A DNA stretch of 64,000 nt from Conoideocrella luteorostrata (lineage: Eukaryota > Ascomycota > Sordariomycetes > Hypocreales > Clavicipitaceae), in NCBI GenBank assembly GCA_032433595.1, contig JASWJB010000114.1, positions 1-64,000 on the forward strand, written 5' to 3'. Positions 11,502 through 23,859 of this stretch are shown one piece after another. The notes beneath the pieces are model-generated. The model was not told the origin of the DNA and searched no databases. It worked only from the letters and a program-made list of their open reading frames with translations. Within the stretch, counting starts at the first letter, position 1; each line of letters opens with the position of its first letter. Position numbers and translations under genes: made by a program.

Positions 11502-12824
11502 TTAGAACAGGGTGGCGACGCCAGCAACGACAGCCAGAGCAAAGTAGGCAGCGCCAGACAGGTTCACGAAAGAGCCACCAGCGTTAGGGACAGGGGCGGT
11601 GGTGGAGGCGCCGGCAGGGGCAGTAGTAGAGGAACCTCCGTTGCCTCCGCTGCCTGAACCTCCAGAGCCGCCAGAGCCAGAGCCAGAGCCAGAGGAGCCA
11701 GAGCCACCAGAGCCACCAGAGCCACCAGAGCCACCGGACCCGCTGGAGCCATCAGACCCAGATCCAGAACTGCTTGAGGGTTTGGTCGCGCTGGTGCCAG
11801 TGGGCTTACCAGTGCTGGTGGGGGTGGATGTGACAGTACCAGATACGCTTCTAGAGGTCTCGGGCTTGGTGTCGAAAGACTTGGGGCAGCTAAGGTCGAA
11901 GAGGGGTGTGGTGGATAGGTCCTTGGTGATGGCAAACTTCATCTTGTTGTCGGGGTTGGAATCGCGGAGGTTGTACCAGAAGGTGGGGGTCTTGTTGAAG
12001 AGCCTGCGGCAACCGACCTCATTCCAGTAGTACTTGGCGTTCTCAACGGAAGCAACGGCTTGATCCCAGTCAGGACCGATGAAGGGCCAGCCAGTCTCGG
12101 TCATCCAGACGGGCTTGCCGTTGGCAGCGGCAACAGTAGCATCGTAAGCACGGTCGAAAAGGTGACCGGCGTTCTTGATGTTGTTGCCCTTGTCGTTCTC
12201 GTAGTAAGGGTATTCGTCAACACCAACCCAGTCGACAGCTTCGATGACGGGCTTGATGGAGGAGTTGGTCCAGACATCCCAGGTGTCAACGTGGCCGACG
12301 GGAACCTTGCTCAGGGCATTGTCGGCGAAGGCCTTCTTGTACGTGTTGATGAACTTGATGATGTTATCGGGGGAGTTACCAACACCGGCCTTGTTCTTGA
12401 CACCAGTGGCGGAGTCACGGTAAAGATCCTCACTACCGATTGAGATACCAATGACCAAGTCAGTGAATTTTGATCCGTACTTGGTGACGGCTTTCTTCAA
12501 GGCGTTGATTTCTTTGTCGATGTTGTCAGTGCCAGACGCCCAGACGCCCAGCAACAGGTTCGTCTTGGTCTCAATAGCAGCCTCGAAGGCCTCAATGGGC
12601 TCCTCCTGGGAATAGGCCTGAATGTTGGTGTAAAGACGGACGGAGTTGAAGGTGCCTGGGGCACCGTTGAGACCCTGAGCGGTCTTCATCTCAGCCATAA
12701 AGTCCTTCTTGAACTTGGCAGATCGGTCGGCAAGAGTAGCTCCAGAGTTGAATCCGAGGTAGTTGGAACCAGCGGAAGCACCCATGGCCAGCGCACTGGC
12801 AACGAGAGTCGTTGACAGATGCAT
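11502..12824 (-). CDS. GPI-anchored endo-1,3-beta-glucanase, GH17 (EglC-like)
   Basis: This single-exon gene encodes 440 residues. A signal peptide covers about residues 1-19, ending ASAGS. The GH17 barrel runs to about residue 320. The likely acid/base is Glu132 in IGSEDLYR, and the likely nucleophile is Glu243 in MTETGWP. A low-complexity Ser/Thr then Gly/Ser linker follows (about 326-405), and the protein ends in a hydrophobic tail (SGAAYFALAVVAGVATLF) after small residues. That is the layout of a GPI-anchored wall protein. The enzyme should hydrolyse or remodel beta-1,3-glucan at the plasma membrane or wall during growth. The Gly/Ser linker is encoded by near-repetitive GGC/TCT codons on the coding strand and may vary in length between strains. 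A TCACGTGA palindrome lies about 335 bp upstream (13158-13165). Confidence 0.93.
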   Translation of the reverse strand: MHLSTTLVASALAMGASAGSNYLGFNSGATLADRSAKFKKDFMAEMKTAQGLNGAPGTFNSVRLYTNIQAYSQEEPIEAFEAAIETKTNLLLGVWASGTDNIDKEINALKKAVTKYGSKFTDLVIGISIGSEDLYRDSATGVKNKAGVGNSPDNIIKFINTYKKAFADNALSKVPVGHVDTWDVWTNSSIKPVIEAVDWVGVDEYPYYENDKGNNIKNAGHLFDRAYDATVAAANGKPVWMTETGWPFIGPDWDQAVASVENAKYYWNEVGCRRLFNKTPTFWYNLRDSNPDNKMKFAITKDLSTTPLFDLSCPKSFDTKPETSRSVSGTVTSTPTSTGKPTGTSATKPSSSSGSGSDGSSGSGGSGGSGGSGGSGSSGSGSGSGGSGGSGSGGNGGSSTTAPAGASTTAPVPNAGGSFVNLSGAAYFALAVVAGVATLF

Positions 12825-14940
12825 TTTGATAGAATTATATCGAGGTGAACTATCGAGTCTGTCTAATAAACGATATGTATGGGGTGGAATAAATCACGAA
12901 GAGTTTGTGCTAATAGAAGCTGCTCGGAAATTAGAAAGGGAATAGCGAATGGTGGAGTTTCTAAAGATGGATGCGAAATTGCGGGTAAAGAACGAAGGGA
13001 CCTGGCGAAAGAGAGAAAAATGCAACAGTCCCGGAACAGGAAAGAAAAAGCCAGCGAATATGGCTCGAGAAGAGAGTTTGAAATGGATTATAAAGAGCAA
13101 GAATTCGAAACGCGCCGGCCGAAGCCATGAACAATAGGAGGGCAGCGCCGATCAGCTTCACGTGACTAGCCAGGGGTACACAGCCTCACTCATATCCCAA
13201 AGGGGTCGACGGCTAATTAGTGACGGGAGCCGGATGGAGCACGTTCCAAACATCTGCCCAGTCAGAGCTTTTGGCCCGTTCGTTAAGCTGTGTACCCGTC
13301 CATCGGTCATATTTTACCTTGTTTTTTTCTTGTGTTTTGGGCAATTTTCGTGTCTCGGCCACGGCAATGCACTGGCGCTGTGGTTCGCGCCATGGCCAAT
13401 CAACGAGCACGGAACGTGGACATGGCCGTGGGCAGTGCAAGTGCAGCGCAGTGCATCGGCCACTCCTCGCATTGTTTCATTCAGGTCTACGGAGTAACTA
13501 CCAGGGGTGCAGTGATTCGTCCACAAAGCGATTGATGTTATTCAAGGGGGCCCGATTGTCACATCTTCCGCCACATCCGGCTGCCTCCGGATTGGTTGGC
13601 GGTGAATAGGCACAACACTGTTCTGCGGTTTCGGCATTGCTCACGAAACATACTCTGTAGATCAAGCTAAGAGCAACGCCAAAGACATAAGGTTTGCCGG
13701 CATAGGCCGTCGATGTTTGGCCAGCGACAAAGTTTATTTAAGCCCTTACTACGCTACCGTGGGACTTATGGCGCAAAACGAGTCAGCTGGGCATTTCTCC
13801 TGACGAAGCATCCCGCCTGGTAATGGTCAGAATTGGCTGACATTCCATTCGCCTTGTCGTAATTGCTAGCACTAGCACTCAAAGATCGAATGCTGTTGTG
13901 TGCAGTTATCCGACACCACGTCAAGTACAGGGTAGGACACCTCATACCTGATCTTAACATGCTCAGCACCTGGCATGTGTCCACCAGATCTTGACTGCCG
14001 TGCTTGCATTCCATTGCTCCCCAATGGGAATAATCTTCATACCAAATCATCTCGGACACTGAGACAACAAGATCACCATCCTCATTAAATGGTGAGGTAG
14101 AGGTCCGCTGCACCCAGTGTGGGCTTTTGACCCTTGTTCCGTGTTGGTGCAAGTTGATTTTGTGGGGCCAAACTTGTGCGCTATTCGCTGGACGCCAGAA
14201 TTTGGAGGAGCTGGGAATGTTTCGGCTTTTGAATCCTAAATGCGTCTTGTATCATTGTGTTGTGCTTGCGACGCTGGCGCAGGTAAGGACAAGATGATCA
14301 AGTCTTTTCGCAACAACTAGCTAGGTGAGCATGATGAAGTGACGAGTAAGAAGGAATGCTATACTCCGTAAAGTGTTTTCGGTCCCGAACACCTATATCA
14401 AGGCAATTAATGGTTTATTTTAAGAATTTACCTGACAGGTGAAAGTGGAGAATGATGGGGTAAATGTTCCGAGAATAGATGGAGTCTTGGGGTGAGTGGA
14501 GGGTAATGGAGTAAACTTGGGCAAGGCCATGCTTCGTCCCCTGAACAGTAATACGTTGCTAATTGCACTGGTCGTAGAAGAAGTGTCAAATTCATCGCGA
14601 GCGGATCGAACCGGCGTTGCCTGCGCAGCATAAAAGAGAATGGACGGACTATTCACCATCCCCTTTGTGGCTTGTGTGTGTAGGGCATGGTGAATTGTCC
14701 CTCTCTACGGAGTAAAAGAATTATAAAAGCGCCAAGTATTGCTTGTGTCTAGCTGTGTCACTTCTGCGCAGAGTGCATCGTCACGCCCTACACTACCTCT
14801 GCATAAACGCCTCATCTGACCTCTCAGTTAGCCAGTGGAGTCTCTAAACTTATTGATGCAACGAAATGACCGCAAAACAACGTTTTGTAACAGTCTGGTG
14901 GTGGTAGAGTTCTGGTTGTTATGCCAAAGTCGTGTCTGTC
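12825..14940. other. 2.1-kb intergenic stretch
   Basis: This includes the promoter side of the glucanase (12825 to about 13400), with an AT-rich leader and a TCACGTGA palindrome at 13158-13165. TACGGAGTA motifs occur at 13488, 14362 and 14706. The longest minus-strand frame (13766-14152) shows no family signature. I see no gene. Confidence 0.55.
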
Positions 14941-15561
14941 CTACCCAGACTCGAGGAAATCAGGCGGGCGTTGTAGAGACCCCGTTTTCTGTAAAACGCC
15001 TCCATGGAGTGCCTTCCAAAAGTCATACTGGATAACTCCCGAGTGATCTCCTGTTGGATGGCTGACCACGACGTCGCCTAGCCGTGTGTCATTACGCACC
15101 GACGGCAACCCCCTCCCAATCCCGATCAATAAGCAAAACTCTATAGCCGCATAGCTCCTCTTCATGTGTGACAATACACTGGCTGCGCATTTTGTGCCAT
15201 ATGCACCAGAGGGTAGACAAGCGGTCACAACATTATGTTGCCCAATACGACCCACGACATAGTGGTTACTATCCCCTGGTGGAATTGCTGGACAGTCGTA
15301 CTTGTTGTCAAACAGCACGCGCACTGCCATAAGCTCTTTTTGGCAACGTGCATACATCTCCTACTGTATAGTGATCAGAAGTCAAATTATTGACAGGAGA
15401 TCCATCACTTGATTCATGCTGAGAGTTTGAAGTTGCAAAGTCTCGACTGGTGTTTGAGACAGATGAAGGTAGGCTCGGCCGTCCTCCACTGTCGTCAACC
15501 TTCGAATCGGACTCTTCAATCGGCGATGGGAGATCTCCCTCTTCTGGAAGCCATGTATCGT
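14941..15561 (-). pseudogene. Truncated, frameshifted PNP_UDP-type domain (fungal NLR N-terminal remnant)
   Basis: The frame at 14941-15357 (minus) resembles the first half of the nucleoside-phosphorylase-like domain that starts many fungal STAND/NLR proteins. Landmarks are IPPGDSNHYVVGRIGQHNVV, ACLPSGAYGT, LIGIGRGLPS, DTRLGDVVVSHPTG, GVIQYDF and KTGSLQRPP. It then stops early (DFLESG, stop), where the family normally continues for at least another 100 residues. The usual beginning, DHYTVG..CTLPK, lies just upstream in a different frame, and the frame changes within an A-run (CCAAAAAGAGC) near 15330. That upstream frame stays open back to about 15561 through an acidic, Ser-rich stretch (PEEGDLPSPIEESDS, then SSVSNTSRD) before a stop. 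No NACHT/NB-ARC or repeat domain follows. I read it as a broken 5' fragment. An assembly error in the A-run could explain the frameshift but not the early stop. Confidence 0.75.
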
Positions 15562-18500
15562 TCCAACATCATTTAAAGTTCGGGTTGTGGCCAAAAATTC
15601 CGGCGCCATGGGCTGCCAATTGAACTGGATTCAGTTTGAAGGATTTGCTCAACTCCAAAGGCAGGAGCACTTGAACAAGATCGGAATGGGCTTCCCGTGG
15701 CTTCCCTGTGCATTTGCATAGCTAAAAAATCGTATTCGGATTATATGAACTATTCTCTTGCTGCGGGTCATCGGATTCACGACTTTATGGTCATGGCATT
15801 GAGATGTCCTGGGAGGTGACCGGGACCGTTGATAATGTACCAGAGCCCATGGCCAAACAGATGAATTGCGTTCTCAAATGGACCAAGGGGTTTCCAAAAG
15901 TGACAGACACTCAGTACTGAGTCTTTTAATCCAGCAATAGCAACTAAATTTTCGCTTCTCATAACTCTAACTCTTCCTCACGGCTAGCTTCCAGAGGGGA
16001 CGGCAGTTCGACAGCCTGAACCTTTGGAAGGAGGTCCCTTTCAAATTCAGCAGCAGAATGATGATTCATGCCATATCGTAGTAAATTCGAGTCCCGCTAC
16101 CTACGATGAAGCTGGCCTTGCCGAACTGTCACGGGTCGCCCAAATGGCCGTAATGCACGTGGCTTAGAATGACAACTGCTTAATGGGCGTCGGAGTCTCT
16201 TCTGAATTGACCAATTTGGTCAAGTAAAGTAAAGTAGCTTTAAGAGGCGCCTAGCCTAACTGTTTAAGTGAACCAAAAAGTTTTCCCTTCATACTTAAAT
16301 TGTGTTTTTGTTCGCAGCCTTGCTCCTATGCCTATTTGTGCTTGAATTGCCTTATTGAGGAGCGCTGATATCTGATAACCTTAGACTGAACCGCTCAACT
16401 GTCTGATCTTGTCACGTACGAGGCTACCACGAATTGATTTGAGACCCTAGTTGATCCAATCACTGAATTGAAGTTGCGTTGCTAGTTGTGTGTCAGACAT
16501 CAGAATGCGTGTGTGGTTGGTGTGTGCTTTGGGTCGACAAAACATATGAGACGGTGCCTGAAACTCCGCTGCTCATATTTCTGCTTTGTTGGATTGAACA
16601 CCCAAACAGGCGTACAACTTATCTGTAGTCGATACCATGTCGTATCTCGAAGAAAATGAGTAGGCAGAGCGGTATAGCCGAGTCTATTACGAGGAACCAG
16701 GTCAATAGATAGCCCCGTAGGAACATTCTGTCATTGCCGCTCGGCATCGTATGGCAAGAACTACGGAATCGTCAGATAACCTGAATTATTAGCTAGAAAC
16801 CAACTATATGAAGAGGTCTAATTCCTCGTTAATTGGCTAGGGACTCAAGGACAACATTCCACTGCCCGAACGGATGATCTACAGCTGCTGCTTGTGGCAG
16901 AGTAACTGGGAGAAGAGATATGACTGATACAAGAGCTTAACGTTTTTTAGTTTCATGATGCTGAGACTCGGTCAAACAAACTACTCGTGCTCGATTGATC
17001 TTTGGGCAGCATGAATAGCAAAACAGGGCTGACGGGCAACACAAAATGGTGAAGTGGGGGGCAGGCGATGAATGAACTGGAAAGCGTTCCCAAAATCTGG
17101 AGAGGGTTTCGTCGTTCGGACTATGTACTATTAAGACTAAACTGGGACGTCGCTCTCAGCCGTCTTCCGCAAAGGGACCGTTACACCCTGCGGTCCAGAT
17201 TCTTCTACCATCGGAACTGCCGCAGCTTCTGCACAGCTCGCATTGAATAATGATTCTGCTTTTGATGAGATCCTCTTTGAGGATTTTCTTCTGTTTCGGG
17301 TATGCTAGGGAGCGCTGGGAGCAGGAAGCCCGTCTGACAATGAAGCCAGTCGTTGTTGCGAGATACGTTAACCGATTCACCAGACGAATTACTTTGAAAT
17401 GTTGCTGTGAGCTTTTGATTTTGGTTCAGAAAACAGTACTCTCGTCGTCTTTGGGAGTAAAGCCCGACCTGTAAGATAGCATAATGGTGTGATTCGCCAG
17501 CTGAATGGCGTGATATACGCCACTTCGACCATATGTTGTCTTGCAGACACTTTAACATCTTGTCGCGATGGCACAGTATGAATCTTCGTCACTACTTGAG
17601 CTGATTGGAGAGGAAACTGCTCCTCGTTTTACATCAGCCACATATTGCGAAGCGACAGTCCGGTTCGGACCGGGTCGTCGTGGACTCTAGCCAGACCCAT
17701 CCCTTGACTCTATCAAACAAGCATCCCAGCGATGCTGTGATGAAGAAGTTTGTACAGGAGAAAGCTATCGAAGCTGGACACAACAACTCCAGCTCTTCCT
17801 ACAAGTCAACGCAATCTCAGTCGTGCTTGCAAGGGCCTTCTCGCATCATGTCAGCGACCGGTGATGAACACTACTTGTTGAGATAGTGCGCACGCGCAAC
17901 CAATAGTGTGAGACCAGTTGGCGTGATTTTTGAAAATAATTGCGTCGAGAGCAATAATTCGCAGCTGCCTTCAGCCTCAGACAAACCAGAGACATGCAAA
18001 TACGCTTAAGGGCTTGTGACCATGTTCCCCTTCTTGTGATAGGAAAGCACCAACTGCTCTTTTCCGCCAGTCTTTCCAATATATCGGCCAAGCCACCAAA
18101 CGAGAAACGACAGGCGATCAGATGTGCATAACAGTGCCCAACTACGGAGTATTGAACATGATTTGTATTCTTTAGCATGTTTAGAGCCTTACCGAGATGA
18201 TATTTTTTTGGCAAGCCGCTTTTGTTGGCTGAGAGCTTTCACGTCAAGCGGTTCGGTGAGCTAGGGGATGGCGTCATCAGCGTCCAAACATCGTTGACAA
18301 CGGAATTGACCCACACAGGGCTTTAGGGGAACCCGGGAGAGAAATGCGCGCGCTATTGGAACATATGGTAACTAAACTGTTTGAGAATGAATGCGATGGG
18401 GCTGTGCGCCGTCGAATAATGCCGCGGAAGTTGTATTGGGCTGAAAGGCTACGGTGTGACAATAATGGTTGTTCCGCCGGGGTTGGCGCCGTTGGCTGGA

Positions 18501-19716
18501 CAAAAATATCCATGTGTCTGAGGACGCAAGCTTAAGTTGCCACTTTGTTGCAAGCCACGCAGCCCCTTTATCTAACTATGTGAAGCGTTGGAGATCGAGA
18601 ACGCATAATACACGGAGTAAAAGCCATGCATGCATGCATGGCTTGAGCGAGGTGGAGAATGATAACGATTCCTCTTGGGACTAATATCTTGTATAACAAA
18701 AGGGAAGATATCTGTTTTGTCGGCCCATCGCTCGGCTGGTGATCCTTGGCAGCCGACGGACCATGGCATGCTGCATCGCATACCCGCTCGACCCGCGGCC
18801 TGGTAACGAAAGACAAGAGATGCCAGAGCACGGCAGAGTTGCCGCTTGAAGGTGTTGCGACGATTCCACGTGTTGGGCGACTCATTGTGCAGGTGAAAGG
18901 GAAGGAACACCCCGCCCACCTAGAACACCATACGACACGGACCAATTACGCAGATGTGAGCGGCAGTGGCTGGCCTTAGCTCTTGTCAGATCGAGCTATA
19001 ATGCGCCATCTTGTCTAAGCTCGTCCTCGCATTGGCCCAGACGATGACTCCCCTGCCAGCACGCGATTCTCAGAGCTCCATTCTCTCATGCCCAAATGGG
19101 TGCTTTCTGGGCCCCCAAGGCTGGGCAAAGCACGCAATTTGGTGGCTCACTTGACAAAGCGATCGCCTCTGCGAGCGCTGTCTTGGGGTTCGTCTTGACC
19201 ACGGAAACACGCAAACGGCTGTGGAACGCCCACAACCCAGACACCCTGGCACGCAGTGATACTAACTGCTGACCGGTACTGCAGCTGCTGCGTGCGCCCG
19301 CCCGCAACACAGCAAAAGAAAAGAAAGAAGCATGCGTCTCTTCCCGAGATATTGGGTCCAGGCATTTTTAAATTGGGTTCTAGGCTCGCAACCCTGGTGG
19401 CGGCCCAGTCTTCTTGCAGTGTCTGCATGAGGAAAGCTCTCGACGCAGCCCTGACATTTTCAGCTGCTCACACATACGCTGGTTCACGAACCAATATATC
19501 TCCGGAAGCTTCGCCCCGACGGCCAAGCTTTTTCTTCCCTTTTCAGTCTGCATCTTCAGCCTCTTTTCACTGCCAAGACGCATCTCTCCGGATTGGTATC
19601 TTGGCTTAAGATTTTGTGCTTGGCCCCAAACGAAAGCACGCAGATCACTTCTTCCGTGGCTGGCTCAAAATCTCCCTCATAGGCCAACGGTTGCATCACA
19701 CAGCGCTCTGCCTGGC
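15562..19716. other. 4.2-kb gene-poor stretch
   Basis: No frame in this stretch shows a domain I know. Scattered frames of 60-125 codons occur on both strands (for example 17205-17558 minus, 17605-17886 plus, 17846-18214 minus), with no splice-linked continuation that I could support. A 24-bp perfect palindrome is at 18621-18644 and a TACGGAGTA motif at 18143. The last 500-700 bp should hold the promoter and leader of the sulfate permease. With the adjacent NLR fragment, the region looks like a graveyard of decayed sequence. Confidence 0.5.
18621..18644. repeat. 24-bp perfect palindrome (ATGCATGC core)
   Basis: AAGCC, then ATGCATGCATGCAT, then GGCTT reads the same on both strands. It is non-coding, and a CACGGAGTA variant of the intergenic motif lies about 10 bp upstream. 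Confidence 0.95.
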
Positions 19717-22393
19717 ATGACCACCACGCCCACCATTAAGGACCGGCTGGCCAAGGCGGTTGGCTACGACTCAGACGATCGCGACGATGATGTTCCTTCG
19801 ATTTCAAATGCCGACCTCTTCATTGAGCGTGAGCCAACTGTCGGAGAGTTTCTAGCTGAAATTGCTCCTACCATTGATGGTGTCCGCAGATATGTCGTCG
19901 GTCTCTTCCCGTTCATCACTTGGATTGGAAAGTACAATCTGACTTGGTTCATCGGTGATCTTATTGCGGGTAAGATGCAATGCTCTCCTACTCATCCGGT
20001 TGATGTCAGTCGGGTTTATTGACGCTTTGGTTGTCAGGTGTAACTGTCGGTGCCGTTGTCGTTCCTCAGGGAATGGCATATGCGCTATTGGCACAGCTTC
20101 CCGTGGAATATGGACTGTATACGTCTTTCATGGGAGTGTTGATCTACTGGTTCTTTGCTACTTCCAAGGATATTACAATTGGGGTAAGTTGAATTATGCA
20201 TACACACTGATAAGTTATTGGATGGCAATGACGAGGCTAACCTGCTTGACGAACAGCCGGTTGCTGTCATGTCCCAGGTCACCGGAGATGTCGTTCTGAA
20301 GGCCAAGGCTCAAATCCCTGAAATCGACCCGCACGTTGTCGCCTCAGCCCTTGCCATCATCACTGGCGCCATCATCGTCTTTCTGGGCCTTGCCCGTCTG
20401 GGCTGGCTTGTAGAGTTCATTCCTTTGCCGGCAATTTGCGCCTTCATGACTGGATCCGGAGTCAATATTATTGCTGGACAGGTGTCTAAACTTATGGGCA
20501 TCAGCGGCGTCAATACTCGGGATGCTCCATATCTCGTCATTATCAACACCTTGAAGCGTCTTCCCGACACAAAGCTCGATGCAGCCCTCGGCCTGACGGC
20601 TTTGTTTATGTTATATCTCATCAGAGGCGTTTGCTCCTATATGTCTAGGAAGCAACCTCATCGGGCCAAGACGTACTTTTTCATCTCTACACTTCGTACT
20701 GTCTTCGTCATCCTGCTCTACACTGCTATCAGCGCTGGTGTTAATGTCAAGCACAAAACTAAGCCCAGTTTCAGTCTTATCAAGGATGTGCCTCGAGGTA
20801 TGACTCTGATGACCAAACAGGACCCAATACAACCTGATATGGATCATTTGGCAAGCACACGTACTAACCCTGCTTCCGGTTTCTAGGTTTTCAGCATGCT
20901 GCTGTTCCCGAGGTCAACAAGAAAATTATTACCTCCTTTGCCTCCGAGATTCCCGCTGCCGTCATTGTCATGTTGATCGAACACATCTCCATCTCTAAAT
21001 CATTTGGCCGCGTCAACAACTACGTCATTGACCCGTCTCAAGAACTTGTTGCCATTGGTGTTACTAACTTGCTCGGTCCTTTCCTCGGCGCCTATCCTGC
21101 TACCGGATCCTTCTCTCGAACTGCTATCAAATCCAAGGCTGGCGTGCGAACACCATTTGCTGGTGTCATCACCGCTATTGTAGTCTTGCTTGCTTTGTAT
21201 GCTCTTCCGGCTGTCTTCTACTATATTCCAAATGCAGCCCTGGCAGCGGTTATCATTCATGCAGTCGGCGATGTCATTACACCTCCAAAGGTCATTTTCC
21301 AGTTTTGGCGCGTCTCGCCTTTGGAAGTTCCCATTTTCTTGGCCGGTGTGCTCGTGACTGTCTTCTCCACCATCGAAAATGGAATTTACACTACTATTGG
21401 AATATCTGCTGCTGTTCTCGTCTGGCGACTGTTCCTGAGTCGCGGCCGCGCACTGGGTGTCGCTCGTATCCGTACCGCCAGGGCCAACCAAAAGTACGGT
21501 GCCGGAAAAGCTGGTGACGAGGCAGTTGCTGAAGAGTCGGACCAGTCACTGCGCACAGGATTCCTGCCCCTCGAGCACGAGGACGGATCTAACCCCAGAG
21601 TTGTCGTACAGAGTCCACACCCTGGCATATTTATTTACCGATTTGCCGAGGGCTTCAACTACCCTAATGCCGGACTCTACATGAACCACCTTACCGAGAT
21701 GATTTTTAAGGAAACCCGACGAACAGACCCTGTTCTCTTGGGCAAAATAGGGGTGAGTTGTCAATGCTATTAATACGTCTTTCCCACAGCTTGAACGACT
21801 CATAATGAGCTAACTGGTGTACTTGTTAGGACCGACCGTGGAACGACTCTGCGCCTCGTAAAATAAATCTGGAAGAAGCTGACACCCGCCCAACCCTCAA
21901 AGCTATCATCCTCGACTTCTCTTCCGTCAACAACGTCGACGTCACAGCCGCCCAGACCCTGATCGACGTGCGTAACCAACTGGATCGCTATGCCGCTCCT
22001 GACACTGTTGACTGGCATTTCGCGAACATTGAAAATCGATGGACAAAGCGCGCCCTCGCAGCTGCTGGTTTTGGCTACCGATCTCCCAAGCCCAACCCTG
22101 GTGAAGGGGCCGGCCACTGGAAGACCATCTTTAGTATTGCCGACCTTGGTGGATCCGACAGCGCCGCCAAAGCGGCAGAAGTCGCTGAACTTGGTGACAA
22201 GACGGACAAAACTGTGCGGGAGTACGATGTCGAGAACGCTGGTTCGGACATTTCGCGCTTCTCAGACAAGGATGTGCCCAGGAACCCGGGTAGTGCACAA
22301 TTGGTGGCTGTTCAGGGACTGAACAGACCTTACTTCCATTTCGATTTACAAGAGGCCGTGGAATCGGCTATTGCGAATGCGGACAGAAAGTGA
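19717..22393 (+). CDS. Sulfate permease, SulP family, with STAS domain
   Basis: Five exons (19717-19969, 20038-20183, 20257-20797, 20887-21752, 21830-22393) give 789 residues. Introns are 68-89 nt, and all junctions preserve frame. The protein should import sulfate across the plasma membrane for cysteine and methionine synthesis. The N-terminal region leads into the SulP signature (VTVGAVVVPQGMAYALLA, with LPVEYGLYTS next). About 10-14 hydrophobic segments span roughly residues 85-500, including GSGVNIIAGQ, PATGSFSRTAIKSKAG and YYIPNAALAAVI. A cytoplasmic STAS domain follows (about 560-700: HPGIFIYRFAEGFNYPNA, then AIILDFSSVNNVDVTA). The reading frame extends upstream of 19717. I chose that ATG because MTTTPTIKDRLAKAVGYDSDD gives a conventional cytoplasmic start. 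I see no sulfur-regulatory site that I would defend. Confidence 0.95.
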
Positions 22394-23859
22394 TTGAACA
22401 TACCCTGACATACACGTTGACGACCACTGAGTTTTGGACACTAGCGCATTTAATACTCTTCATTCGAAGCGGCTTTGCATTTCTTTGATATATCCGTACA
22501 TGTGTATGCATAAAGCTAGCATATAGCTAGCATATTTAAATAGCTTGCTGGGGAATATAATTGGCAGCGAGTAGTGGACTGCTGGCCAAAGTTTTCATGG
22601 TTTTCATGACATTGTTTCAATTCTTTGGAACGTCAGCTCACGCGTCAAGCCCGCCACCCGCAAGGATACTGACTCCTACTCGCAGTGGATGGTTGGGTGG
22701 CTGAGTGGTTGACAAGGACAATAACGAATGATGTGGCTTGCATGACAAACATCTCTATTCTTTTGCCTTGCTAATAGCACGGCAAAGTTGGCAGGACTAC
22801 TTCGTACCAAGAAAGACGAATAAGTACGAGTGGCAATGCCAGCATTCACCCCTACGGCAGTTGAGGAGATAATCTTGATATTATCGATCTGGCTTGTGAC
22901 CCAGGCCAATGACGACATTGCACAGGCAATATGCCAGCCACCGCACAATTGGGCAGCGAGTGACCAGGATTATTGACAGACCGCTGCTAGACTAGTTCTA
23001 CTAGTTTGGTCTGTACCGTCATGCATAGAGCAACTTTGCACCTGCGTGAAATATCACAATTATATCTTCGAAACAGTCCGGTTCTGGCAAATGACATCGT
23101 AGACAAATACGTAAAGAAAGAAGAAAAATTAAGTTGTATCCAAATCCTCATCCAATTTGGCCTAGCCGTCTCTTGGCAGGCTAAATGGTGGCCAAAGAGC
23201 CGCGGATGCCGACACCTCCCCGATCCGAGTCCGAAGCGGCCGACTGGGCGTATGCAGCGGAGCCGACGGGCGTCGGTGGGCGTAGATGGGGCGTAGATGG
23301 GCTCAAGACTACACATTGTAGTGTAAAGTCTGGTCGTTCCTAGGCGACTGCAGCATGGAGTCTAGTAGTGGTAGTAGCGGTGACTGGAGTAAGGGACAGA
23401 AATGCTGTCGTCCAGTCGTTCAAATCGCGAGCGACGTTGGCTTCCTGGGTCATCCGTCGATCTCAAGTAACGACGTCTGTGAGTCCGGAGTTGATGCCAC
23501 CACTCCGAACTTACGACTAGATTGGACGAATTATTAGTACAGTACGGAGTACAATAACTACCCATATGTAGCAGTGACGAACTCTATTATAATAATAGCG
23601 GTACCTGGTTCGGTACCTTGTTAGGTACCTCCTTACAAGCGGAACCAGACTAACTACGGAGTACTGTTCTGGCTGCACTGGCGGGATCCACCAGCATGAC
23701 GGCAATCAAGAAATTAACCCAAGCCATGTCTATTGCCTTAAACGCGGTCCCCTTCCTCAGGTCTCCAAACAATTATTTCTCCCCAAATTTCCATCTTTGT
23801 TTTGTCGACGGCAGATTGAATTTTTTGTTCACCCATGGTGCAGTGGTTATTCGATCCTC
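22394..23859. other. 1.5-kb intergenic stretch
   Basis: This is the 3' region of the sulfate permease followed by the 5' region of the next gene. It has AT-rich GCTAGCATAT repeats near 22515-22540, three GGTACC sites at about 23600-23626 and TACGGAGTA motifs at 23543 and 23655. No gene seen. Confidence 0.6.

Noticed and set aside
11599..12030. Pro/Glu-rich frame opposite the GH17 linker
   Set aside because: It is the antisense reading of the Gly/Ser repeat of the glucanase gene.
13766..14152. 128-codon minus-strand frame in the gene-poor region
   Set aside because: No domain and no splice partners; overlapping frames of similar length occur all around it.
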